Below, piece after piece: positions 28,494-36,036 of a DNA stretch of 64,000 nucleotides. How positions within the stretch are numbered: the first letter of the stretch is position 1; every line of letters starts with the position of its first letter. Origin of the DNA: JBGANR01 sp044222225 (GTDB lineage Bacteria; Actinomycetota; Actinomycetes; Mycobacteriales; Mycobacteriaceae); contig JBGANR010000016.1 in the NCBI GenBank assembly GCA_044222225.1, positions 62,001-126,000 of the forward strand, read 5' to 3'. The position numbers and the translations under genes were made by a program. Below the pieces are notes generated by a model. The model was given only the letters and a program-made list of their open reading frames with translations. It was not told the DNA's origin and searched no databases.

Positions 28494-30350
28494 ATGGTGG
28501 CCGTCAGTTCTGCTGTAGTGACCCGCGAAAAGAAGGAGGATGAGGACAGTCGGAAGCCGCCGGTTTCCGGATTCAACCTCATCCTGATGAATCTCGGATT
28601 CTTCGGAGTTCAGTTCAGCTTCGGCCTCACCACCTCGGCGATAAACCCGCTGTTCATGCTGATCGGCGCGAACCCGCACGACCTTCCGATCCTCAACATC
28701 GCCGGTCCGATCACCGGCCTGATCATTCAACCCTTGATCGGCGCGATCAGCGACCGCACCTGGACCGACCGCTGGGGCCGTCGCAAGCCGTACATCATCG
28801 GCGGCGCGATCACCTGCGTGATCGTCCTGGCCCTTTTCCCGTTCGTGAGCGTCCTATGGGTCGCAGTGCTCGGGTTGTGGCTGCTCGACGCCGGTAACAA
28901 CACCTCGATGGAGCCTTACCGGGCGCTGCTGTCCGATCGGTTGCCGAAGGCACAGCTCGCACGAGGATTCCTCACTCAGGCCATGTTCGTCGGCGGGGGC
29001 GCCGTGCTCGCGAACCTCTCCCTGTTCTTCCTCCAGGGGATGATCGTCGGTGAGATGTACAACGGCGTCCCCTACTGGATGCTCGTCTGCTTCACGATGG
29101 GCGTCGTCGTCATCGTGGCGACCATGCTGATCTCGATGCTGCGCACCAAGGAGATCAAACCCACCGAGACCGAGCTTGCCGCGATGGCTACCGCGCCGAA
29201 GGGCCTTGTCGGTGCGGTGAGGGAAATCGCTTCCGCCGTCAAGGACATGCCGATCGCCATGCACAAGATCGGCGTCTCCTTCATGTTCCAGTGGTACGCG
29301 ATGTTCATCTACTGGCAGTTCGTGGCGGTCAGTCTCGGCGAGTCGCTGTTCAAGGCGGATCCGGTGACCGGCGGCAAGGCCTGGGACGAGACGATCGGCT
29401 GGACCGGACTCGTCAACGCCACCTATGCCATCGTCACCATGATCGCCGCACTGTTCCTGATCAGGTTCTGCCAGAAGTTCGGGGCGAAGCGCCTCCACGC
29501 CACCTGCCTGACGATCGGTGGAGCCGGACTCATCGCATTATCGCAGGCCTCGGCCCACTGGATGTCGATCGTCCCCATGATCGGCCTCGGGATCGCCTGG
29601 GCCAGCATCGTCGGCATTCCCTCGCTGATGGTGGTCAGCATGGTCCCCAAGGAGCGCACCGGCGTCTACCTCGGCATCCTGAACATGATGATCGTGGTCC
29701 CCATGCTGATCGAGTCGGTGACCTTCGGCTGGATCTTCGAGCACCTGCTCGGCGGCAAGGGTGCCAACGCCATCCTGCTGGCAGGCGTGCTGTTCGGCCT
29801 TGGAGCGATCTCGATGCTCTGGGTCAACGATCCGGACAAGCGCGACGAGTCCCCGATCGTCCCGATCGGGGCCAAGCGGAAGCTCTCGGTCTACGACCGC
29901 GTCATCGTCGGCACCGACGGCACCCCCACCTCGGTGTACGCAGTCGATCGAGCCGCCGACGTCGCGGCGTCCTCAGAGGCACGCCTGATCGTGGTGTCGG
30001 CATACAGCTCCGAGGCCGGCCCCCACACGACCGCCGCCGTCAACGTTCATCGCGACTTGCACGGCGAAGCCGCAGCCAAGACCGCCCTGGCCAGGTCGAT
30101 CACGACCGACCTGGCTGAGGACATGCGTCACATCGAGCAAAGGGCAGTGGCCGGCTCCCCCGCACAGGTGTTGATGAACACCGCAGCCCAAAGTCCGGCC
30201 AGCCTGATCGTCGTCGGCAACCGTGGACTCGGCGCGGTCGATGGGCAGCTTCTCGGATCGGTCCCCGGCGAGGTGGTGAAGAACGCCACCTGCGACGTCC
30301 TCGTCGTCCAGACCTCCGCGATCGATGACCGCAACCTGGATATGGCGTAG
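28494..30350 (+). CDS. MFS transporter fused to a universal stress (UspA) domain
   Basis: A 618-residue fusion. Residues about 25-450 form a twelve-helix MFS porter of the sucrose/glycoside type (motif DRWGRRKPYIIGG after helix 2, VPKERTGVYLGI in the C half). Residues about 470-608 form a complete UspA domain, starting YDRVIVGTDGT and ending with the nucleotide-binding pattern GNRGLG...GS before CDVLVVQ. The Usp domain is cytoplasmic and could gate or report on transport through ATP binding; that is inference. A strong GAAGGAGG site precedes the ATG. A 23-bp hairpin follows 7 bases after the stop. The substrate may be a sugar or glycoside released by the neighbouring esterases. Confidence 0.88.
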   Translation: MVAVSSAVVTREKKEDEDSRKPPVSGFNLILMNLGFFGVQFSFGLTTSAINPLFMLIGANPHDLPILNIAGPITGLIIQPLIGAISDRTWTDRWGRRKPYIIGGAITCVIVLALFPFVSVLWVAVLGLWLLDAGNNTSMEPYRALLSDRLPKAQLARGFLTQAMFVGGGAVLANLSLFFLQGMIVGEMYNGVPYWMLVCFTMGVVVIVATMLISMLRTKEIKPTETELAAMATAPKGLVGAVREIASAVKDMPIAMHKIGVSFMFQWYAMFIYWQFVAVSLGESLFKADPVTGGKAWDETIGWTGLVNATYAIVTMIAALFLIRFCQKFGAKRLHATCLTIGGAGLIALSQASAHWMSIVPMIGLGIAWASIVGIPSLMVVSMVPKERTGVYLGILNMMIVVPMLIESVTFGWIFEHLLGGKGANAILLAGVLFGLGAISMLWVNDPDKRDESPIVPIGAKRKLSVYDRVIVGTDGTPTSVYAVDRAADVAASSEARLIVVSAYSSEAGPHTTAAVNVHRDLHGEAAAKTALARSITTDLAEDMRHIEQRAVAGSPAQVLMNTAAQSPASLIVVGNRGLGAVDGQLLGSVPGEVVKNATCDVLVVQTSAIDDRNLDMA

Positions 30351-30357
30351 CTGGATC

Positions 30358-30410
30358 CCACGAAGATCGCCGACACGGGGTGCTGGACCCCGTGTCGGCG
30401 ATCTTCGTGG
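30358..30410 (+). terminator. Strong hairpin terminator after the MFS-Usp gene
   Basis: A perfect 23-bp stem (from CCACGAAGATCG) with a 7-base loop begins 7 bases after the stop codon. There is no long U-tract, as is usual in high-GC actinobacteria. Confidence 0.75.
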
Positions 30411-30475
30411 CACTTACTTCAGAGACAAGTGGTTCGCGGCATCCAGTCCGGAGCGGGCCTGCTCGTGAGCCCGCT

Positions 30476-30535
30476 AGACGCCGACGTCCCCGGTCGGTCC
30501 CGCATGATGCGGGCCGATCGGGGACGTCGGCGTCT
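30476..30535 (-). terminator. Long hairpin after the DUF5130 gene
   Basis: A 60-base near-perfect palindrome: a 16-bp outer stem (AGACGCCGACGTCCCC with its complement) plus an inner stem around CCCGCA/TGCGGG with one G-T type mismatch. It lies just past the stop of the minus-strand gene, facing the hairpin at 30358. The two form a convergent double terminator. Confidence 0.7.
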
Positions 30536-30539
30536 GGAA

Positions 30540-31016
30540 CTACGAGGCGGCGGCAGCCGTCGACACGACGCGGAGGGCCGCGATGATGCCGTCGAGGAGC
30601 TCACCGGACTTGAACTCGGCCACGGCGGCCGTGATGCCGAGCTGGGCCACCCGGTCGGTGATGCGGTCGGCCACCTTGATGCCGGACACGATGGCGATGT
30701 CGCGCGAACCCGGCGACACCGCGATGAGGCACGCATGCTCGGCCTCGGGCGCCTGCGCGAGCACATGGGCGGCACCGGCCGCGGCATCCTCACCGAGGTC
30801 GCCGATGTAGACCGAGAACCGCACGAGGGCGCGCTCGGTGGCATGGCTCAACTCGTCGTCGAGAGCGGCGAGCTCATCGGCGATGAACGGCGGCGTCGTC
30901 GGCTCGTCACCCGGGATGCGGGCGGCGGAGATGCGGCCGGACGTCGTGACACCCGTCCCGAAGGGCAGGAGCTCGGCGTCGACGGCACGCGTCGCGGTCA
31001 GTTCACCACTTGCCAT
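30540..31016 (-). CDS. DUF5130 / TPM-like protein (Rv2468c-like)
   Basis: A 158-residue protein with TPM-like features (GRISAARIPGDEPTTPPFIADELAALDDELSHATERALVRFSVYIGDL split over the first 75 residues) and a C-terminal alpha/beta part (LIAVSPGSRDIAIVSG, KVADRITDRVAQLGI). It corresponds by position and pattern to M. tuberculosis Rv2468c. I recall the M. smegmatis neighbours of pepN, including a TPM protein, being found with the respiratory III2IV2 supercomplex. It overlaps the upstream small membrane gene by 14 bases. Confidence 0.75.
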   Translation of the reverse strand: MASGELTATRAVDAELLPFGTGVTTSGRISAARIPGDEPTTPPFIADELAALDDELSHATERALVRFSVYIGDLGEDAAAGAAHVLAQAPEAEHACLIAVSPGSRDIAIVSGIKVADRITDRVAQLGITAAVAEFKSGELLDGIIAALRVVSTAAAAS

Positions 31017-31257
31017 GAGCGGAGCCTCCGATCAGGTCGGCGACATCGCCCGACGGGTGAGACGGCAGCGCCACAGGCGAATCGTCGACGGCCGAGAAGA
31101 GCAGCGGACGGTGCTCCCACGGCTCGCCGAGCCTGTACACACGGACCGCCGGATACGACGACCCCTTAGCAGTCAGCATCGAGAACACGCACAGCGCGAC
31201 CATCACGATCGTCGCAACCGTGGTGACGATACCGATGGGGACGATCAGGCCCTCCAT
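31003..31257 (-). CDS. Small membrane protein, probable cytochrome aa3 accessory subunit (CtaJ-like)
   Basis: An 84-residue protein with one N-terminal transmembrane helix (MEGLIVPIGIVTTVATIVMV and on) and a hydrophilic tail containing WEHRPLLFSA. It occupies the place of Rv2468A/MSMEG_4693, which I recall as CtaJ, a small subunit of the mycobacterial oxidase supercomplex; this is memory plus synteny, not alignment. The ATG at 31257 is preferred to one 17 codons upstream because the helix starts there. The 14-base overlap with DUF5130 suggests translational coupling. Confidence 0.6.
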   Translation of the reverse strand: MEGLIVPIGIVTTVATIVMVALCVFSMLTAKGSSYPAVRVYRLGEPWEHRPLLFSAVDDSPVALPSHPSGDVADLIGGSAHGKW

Positions 31258-31384
31258 CGCAGCATCCTTCCGTATCGGCTTGAGTACGACCGCGCGTCGT
31301 ACCCCCACATGAATCTAATGCACGACGGCCCTCCCCGACCCTCGACCCGGCGATCCCGAACCGAACGGATGAAGCGCTCTGTCG

Positions 31385-31999
31385 TCACGCGACACGGTCG
31401 AGGTAGAGGCTCCAGGACGGGTCCACCTCTTTGACCGTCGACAGCAGCCGCCACGCCCGCCCCTTCGGGACGATCGGCGTCAGGCGAAGCGTCCAACCCA
31501 GTTCGGCGAGGAGCCGGTCGGCCTTGCGGTGATTGCACGGTGCGCAGCAGGCCACGCAGTTCTCCCAGTGGTGCCCGCCGCCGCGGCTGCGCGGCACGAC
31601 GTGGTCGATCGTGTCGGCCCGGCCGCCGCAGTAGGCGCACCGGTGGCCGTCGCGATGCATGAGCGCGGCCCGCGAGAGCGGTATCGTCGCGACATAGGGG
31701 ACGCGGACATAGGTCCGCAGGCGGATGACCGAGGGGACCGCCACGTCGAGTCCCGCGGAATGCAGATGCCGGGCGCCGGCGTTCTCGTGCAGCATGTCGG
31801 CGCGCTCGGCGAGGACCAGCACGATCGCGCGCCGGGTGGTGACGGCGGTCAGCGGTTCGTAGGTCGCGTTGAGCAGCAATACGGAGGATCTTCGGCCCGT
31901 TCTCTCGCGGACCGCGGTCAGGGACGCCACCGAGGCGGAAGCACCGGTGGCGTCGGGTATCTCAGGGATCAGCGCGCGTCGCGTCGCACCTCGAGTCAT
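31385..31999 (-). CDS. HNH endonuclease (Rv2469c-like)
   Basis: A 204-residue protein. The HNH domain is at about 118-160: zinc Cys pair CAYC (121-124), catalytic IDHVVPRSRGG (His133), Asn in WENCV (147), and the second Cys pair ending CNHRKA. The N-terminal half (LLLNATYEPLTAVTTRRAIVLVL) is typical of this actinobacterial HNH subgroup. A strong GGAGGT site precedes the ATG. Synteny matches Rv2469c. The cellular target is unknown. Confidence 0.9.
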   Translation of the reverse strand: MTRGATRRALIPEIPDATGASASVASLTAVRERTGRRSSVLLLNATYEPLTAVTTRRAIVLVLAERADMLHENAGARHLHSAGLDVAVPSVIRLRTYVRVPYVATIPLSRAALMHRDGHRCAYCGGRADTIDHVVPRSRGGGHHWENCVACCAPCNHRKADRLLAELGWTLRLTPIVPKGRAWRLLSTVKEVDPSWSLYLDRVA

Positions 32000-32121
32000 G
32001 GGACCTCCTGCACATCACCTCCCAGTGCACCACGTTTCCGGTGCTCACGCATGGCCTTATCGGGTGCGCCGGGCGTCGGCGGGATGAACGGAAGGAGACC
32101 GGTGCGCAGGTTTCGTTCGGG

Positions 32122-32872
32122 TCAGCGCGTGGTGGTGATGATGGCGGCACCGAGTCGCCCACCGGCTGCCGCATCGACCAGTCCCTGATAGAGGCCCAGG
32201 ACGTGAAGGTATCCCGCCGGGCCGGCGAGGTCTGTGATGCGGTCCCGTGCACCTTCGATCTTCGTGACCAGGACCTCATACCAGCCGCGATAGGCCTCAG
32301 GGATCTCCAGGATGTCGGGGGCCGCCCAGCCGGTCTCGGTCAGCTGGTCGCTCACCTCGGACAGGACGAGCGGGTCGGGAAGAAACGGCTCTCCGGCGTC
32401 CATCAGCGGCGCGTCCCGGTAGCCGCCGCGGTCGACGTGGTCGAACAGGATCATCCGTGTTCCCGGCCGCGCGACCCTGCCCAGCGCCGCCAACGCCCCG
32501 CGCTGGTCGCCGAAGCAGTAGAACGCGTTGAACATGCAGATCAGATCGGGTCGCTCGGTCAGGTGTTCATCGGCGTCGGCGGCATCGCAGACGAGGAAGT
32601 CGAGGCGTGGATACCGTTCTCGCGCCGCATCGATGGAAGCGGCCTCGACGTCCAGGCCGACGACCCGGCCCCACCCGTTCTCGTACAGGTAGGCCGCCGT
32701 GCCGCCGCGCCCACACCCGGCATCCAAGATCAGCCGATTCGGGTCCCTTCTCGACGCCCGCGAAGGCCAGCTCGATGGCGTCCTCCTCCCCCGCATGGGC
32801 ATGGTCGCCGTCCCGGACGAGGGCCAGAATCCGTTTCCCGAGAAAGGAGTTCATCGTGAACGGGACATCCAT
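32122..32872 (-). pseudogene. Class I SAM-dependent methyltransferase, frameshifted
   Basis: The N-terminal frame (MDVPFTMNSFLGKRILALVRD to AFAGVEK) runs from 32872 to about 32748. The rest of the enzyme (DPNRLILDAGCGRGGTAAYL, motif I of SAM methyltransferases, to the stop at 32122) lies in another frame. Deleting one base in the CCC at 32745-32747 would join them into a normal protein of about 249 residues. Either the gene is a recent pseudogene or the base is a sequencing error. The start at 32872 has TAGAAT six bases before ATG, fitting leaderless transcription. It lies between the HNH and glbO genes, not seen in the M. tuberculosis order. Confidence 0.8.
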
Positions 32873-32878
32873 GCGGGG

Positions 32879-32888
32879 ATTCTAGAAT
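32879..32888. promoter_or_regulatory. Palindromic ATTCTAGAAT, shared -10 element of two divergent leaderless genes
   Basis: The perfect 10-base palindrome reads TAGAAT on both strands. On the plus strand a GTG (32896) for glbO follows 7 bases on; on the minus strand an ATG (32872) for the methyltransferase follows 6 bases on. Both spacings fit leaderless transcripts, common in mycolic-acid actinobacteria. Inference from sequence alone. Confidence 0.5.
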
Positions 32889-32895
32889 GGCCTCC

Positions 32896-33285
32896 GTGAC
32901 GGAGCAGACGTTCTATGACGAGGTCGGCGGCCACGAGACCTTCGCGGCGCTCGTGGGCCGCTTCTACGAGGAGGTCGCCAAGGACCCGATCGTGCGTCCG
33001 CTGTACCCGGAGGCCGATCTCGGACCGGCGGAGCGCCGGATGCGGATGTTCCTGGAGCAGTACTGGGGCGGACCCCGGACGTATTCGGACGAGCGCGGCC
33101 ACCCCCGGCTGCGGGCCCGGCACTTCCCGTTCCGCATCGGCCCCGTCGAGCGCGACGCCTGGCTGCGCTGCATGCATGCGGCGATCGACTCGATCGGCCC
33201 GGAGCGCCTCGACGACGAGCACCGCAAGCAGTTGACCGACTACATCGACTCGGCCGCGCAGTTCCTGGTGAACTCGCCGGGCTGA
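32896..33285 (+). CDS. glbO: Truncated haemoglobin, group II
   Basis: A 129-residue 2-on-2 globin that binds O2 and may protect respiration or react with NO/peroxide. Family marks are FYDEVGGHETF at the start, MFLEQYWGGPRTYS, the proximal His in GHPRLRARHFPF and Trp in ERDAWLRCMH. The GTG at 32896 gives MTEQTFYDE, matching the length of mycobacterial GlbO, and lies 7 bases from a TAGAAT -10 box; an ATG at 32887 would overlap that box. The next gene is the alpha-glucosidase, as in Rv2470-Rv2471. Confidence 0.93.
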   Translation: MTEQTFYDEVGGHETFAALVGRFYEEVAKDPIVRPLYPEADLGPAERRMRMFLEQYWGGPRTYSDERGHPRLRARHFPFRIGPVERDAWLRCMHAAIDSIGPERLDDEHRKQLTDYIDSAAQFLVNSPG

Positions 33286-33374
33286 GTTTTCTCGCCCGGG
33301 GGAGTTCTCGCCGCCGCGTTCGTCGCCGGATCGGTCGCGGCGCCGGGCCGGTGCGAGTGCGGCAAGATGTCCCG

Positions 33375-34997
33375 GTGACTTCATCCGATCCCCGACGTCC
33401 GAGTCCGTCGCTGCCCGGCACGAGCCCGTGGTGGACGTCGGCCGCCTTCTACCAGATCTATCCCCGGTCCTTCGCCGACGGCAACGGTGACGGCGTCGGC
33501 GACCTGGCCGGCGTCATCGACCGCCTCGATCACCTCCGCGACCTCGGCGTCGACGCCCTGTGGCTGTCCCCGATCATGCGCTCCCCGATGGCCGACCACG
33601 GCTACGACGTCTCCGATCCGCGCGACATCGATCCGCTGTTCGGCGACCTCGCGACGTTCGACCGCCTGCTCGCCGACGCGCACGCCCGCGGCATGAAGGT
33701 GACGATGGATCTCGTCCCGAACCACACCTCCGATCAGCATCCGTGGTTCGCCGAGGCCCTCGAATCCGTCCCGGGCAGCGCTGCCAGGGAGCGCTACATC
33801 TTCCGCGACGGCCGGGGCCCGAACGGCGACGAGCCGCCCAACAACTGGCCGTCGATCTTCGGCGGTCCGGCCTGGCACCGCGTCACCGAGGCCGACGGCA
33901 CGCCCGGCCAGTGGTACCTGCACATCTTCGCCCCGGAGCAGCCGGACCTGAACTGGGAGAACGCCGAGGTCTTCGCCGATCTGGAGAAGACGCTGCGGTT
34001 CTGGCTCGATCGCGGTGTCGACGGCTTCCGCATCGACGTCGCGCACGGCATGGCCAAACCGGCCGGGTTGCCCGACATGGACATCGAGGCCGTCCAGCTG
34101 CTGCAGAACGACGACGACGATCCGCGCTTCGACAACGACGGCGTCCACGAGATCCACCGCTTCATCCGGCGGGTCCTCGACGACTACCCGCACGCGACGA
34201 CCATCGGCGAGATCTGGGTGCGCGACGGCGAGCGCTTCAGCCGGTACGTCCGGCCTGACGAGTTGCATCTCGGCTTCAACTTCGCACTCGCGGAGGCCGA
34301 GTTCGACGCCGCCGAGATCCGCGCGGCGATCGACACCTCGCTCGACGCGGTGGCCGGCGTCGTCGGTGTGCCGACCTGGACGCTGTCGAACCATGACGTC
34401 AAGCGGGAGGTGACTCGCTACGGCGACGGCCCCGTCGGCCTCGCGCGCGCCAAGGCGATGGCGCTCGTCGAGCTGGCCCTGCCCGGCGTCGTGTTCATCT
34501 ACAACGGCGAGGAACTGGGCCTGCCCAACGTCGACGACCTGCCCGACGAGGTGCTGCAGGATCCGACGTGGGAGCGCAGCGGCCACACCGAGCGCGGCCG
34601 CGACGGCTGCCGGGTGCCATTGCCGTGGAGCGGCGACGAGCCGCCGTTCGGCTTCGGCGCGTCCGCCGCGACGTGGTTGCCGCAGCCGGCGGCGTGGGCG
34701 TCGCTGACGGCCGAGGCTCAGGACCGGGATCCGGCGTCGACCCTCGAGCTGTACCGGGAGGCCCTCGCGCTGCGCGGCGACCGTCCGGAGTTCGCCGGCG
34801 ACGACATCGAGTGGTTCCCGACGCCGAAGGGCGCCCTCGCATTCCGGCGCGCCGGCGGTGGACTGGCGTGTGCGCTCAATGTCGACGCGGCGCCGATCGA
34901 GCTGCCGGCGGGCGAGGTGCTGCTGACGACGGCCCCGCTCGTGGCCGGCAGGTTGCCCGCGAACGCGGCGGCCTGGGTGGTGCCGGCCGTCAGCTGA
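33375..34997 (+). CDS. aglA: GH13 alpha-glucosidase
   Basis: A 540-residue cytoplasmic glycoside hydrolase acting on alpha-1,4 or alpha-1,6 glucosides such as maltose or isomaltose. Catalytic residues by motif: nucleophile Asp221 in GFRIDVAHG, acid/base Glu279 in IGEIWV, and Asp341 in LSNHDV. The N terminus FYQIYPRSFADGNGDGVGDLAG is typical of this GH13 group. The GTG at 33375 is chosen over a GTG at 33351; a CAAGAT box 6 bases upstream fits a leaderless start, but the choice is uncertain. Position matches Rv2471. Confidence 0.92.
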   Translation: MTSSDPRRPSPSLPGTSPWWTSAAFYQIYPRSFADGNGDGVGDLAGVIDRLDHLRDLGVDALWLSPIMRSPMADHGYDVSDPRDIDPLFGDLATFDRLLADAHARGMKVTMDLVPNHTSDQHPWFAEALESVPGSAARERYIFRDGRGPNGDEPPNNWPSIFGGPAWHRVTEADGTPGQWYLHIFAPEQPDLNWENAEVFADLEKTLRFWLDRGVDGFRIDVAHGMAKPAGLPDMDIEAVQLLQNDDDDPRFDNDGVHEIHRFIRRVLDDYPHATTIGEIWVRDGERFSRYVRPDELHLGFNFALAEAEFDAAEIRAAIDTSLDAVAGVVGVPTWTLSNHDVKREVTRYGDGPVGLARAKAMALVELALPGVVFIYNGEELGLPNVDDLPDEVLQDPTWERSGHTERGRDGCRVPLPWSGDEPPFGFGASAATWLPQPAAWASLTAEAQDRDPASTLELYREALALRGDRPEFAGDDIEWFPTPKGALAFRRAGGGLACALNVDAAPIELPAGEVLLTTAPLVAGRLPANAAAWVVPAVS

Positions 34998-35036
34998 CGA
35001 CGCGGGCGCGCCGCCGCTCGGGCGGCGCGCTCCGGC

Positions 35037-35732
35037 TCAGCCGACGGCGACCGCCAGCGTCCCGCGCCGGGCGCACACCGAGCCGAAGCGGGCGTCGAGC
35101 CGCAACCACGCCGCCGACGCCCGCACCCGGACCACCTCGTTCCGATCGATCTCGGCGAGCGGCGTCGTCTCACCGATCTCGCCGCCCGAAGCCGTCCGGA
35201 CGAAGGCCATCGCCGTGCAGGCGAAGACGGCTCGCAGCGGCACCTCGGCGGAGTCTCCCCCGCCCGAATCGTCGTCGCTCACCGTCAGCACCGGCTGGTC
35301 GAGCAGCGATGTCGGGGCCCCGCCGGCGACGTCGTTCGCCGCCGCGACGCCGCGGCGCGCGAGGTCGACGAGCGTGCGCGCCGGCACGTCGTCGAGATGA
35401 GCGAAGCCCGCGGCGCGCGGGACCGAACCCCGCCACGCGGACGCGAGCGGGAAACCGGGGTCGATGCGACCGCCGGTCTCGAGCCGCTCCCGGATCTCGG
35501 CCAGGACGGCGTCGGCCGCGACGACGAGGACGCCGCTCGACTCCCCCGGGACCACCCGCGTCACGAGGACGTCGAATCCGGAGGACACCCACAGCTCCAG
35601 CAGCCCGCCCGCGCGGGGCTGCACCCGGACGACGGCAGCGGGGTCGACCCGGACGGCGTGGGCGAGGAACGACCCCGCGTCGATCCGGGCGCCGCGCTGC
35701 GGCAGGTCGATCCAGGAGTCGGTCACGGTCAC
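35037..35732 (-). CDS. Conserved hypothetical protein (Rv2474c-like position)
   Basis: A 231-residue soluble protein without recognised motifs, beginning MTVTDSWIDLPQRGARIDAG. It has alternating beta-rich stretches (LLELWVSSGFDVLVTRVV, PVLTVSDDDS, VRASAAWLRLD) and no signal peptide or membrane helix. The place between aglA and gdh suggests the family of Rv2474c. Function unknown. Convergent with aglA, 39 bases apart. Confidence 0.6.
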   Translation of the reverse strand: MTVTDSWIDLPQRGARIDAGSFLAHAVRVDPAAVVRVQPRAGGLLELWVSSGFDVLVTRVVPGESSGVLVVAADAVLAEIRERLETGGRIDPGFPLASAWRGSVPRAAGFAHLDDVPARTLVDLARRGVAAANDVAGGAPTSLLDQPVLTVSDDDSGGGDSAEVPLRAVFACTAMAFVRTASGGEIGETTPLAEIDRNEVVRVRASAAWLRLDARFGSVCARRGTLAVAVG

Positions 35733-35862
35733 GATTACATCACGGCGATACTGCGCAAGACCCCTCCGATGTCCGGTTCATACCTCCGGAGTTCCGGACC
35801 GGATTTTTCGTCATCCGCTTTGACCTGCGAAGACGTCGCCCGAATTGGCTAGGAGGCTGCAT

Positions 35863-36003
35863 CGCGTCATCTTTCGGGGTGGACTGGTGTCACCGCCTCG
35901 GCGACACCGGCCGAGTCATCTCCTCGAGATGACGCGACGACGTCGAGGCTTGTCGGAGGGGTAGGTGGTGGCCGCCAGCGCCGTCGGGGGACGCTGGCGG
36001 CCA
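35863..36003. other. Structured gene-free interval between gdh and the Rv2474c-like gene
   Basis: The 304-bp gap 35733-36036 holds no gene I can support. It has an outer inverted repeat (CGCGTCATCT at 35863-35872 with AGATGACGCG at 35927-35936) enclosing a GTGTC/GACAC hairpin at about 35887-35907, then a perfect 12-bp hairpin (TGGCCGCCAGCG, loop 11 bases) at 35969-36003. The latter is a good candidate terminator for gdh on the minus strand; the former could be a terminator, an operator or a small structured RNA. Confidence 0.5.
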
Positions 36004-36036
36004 TACCGTCGAAGGCCGAGCCGAAGGCGGCGTGGA

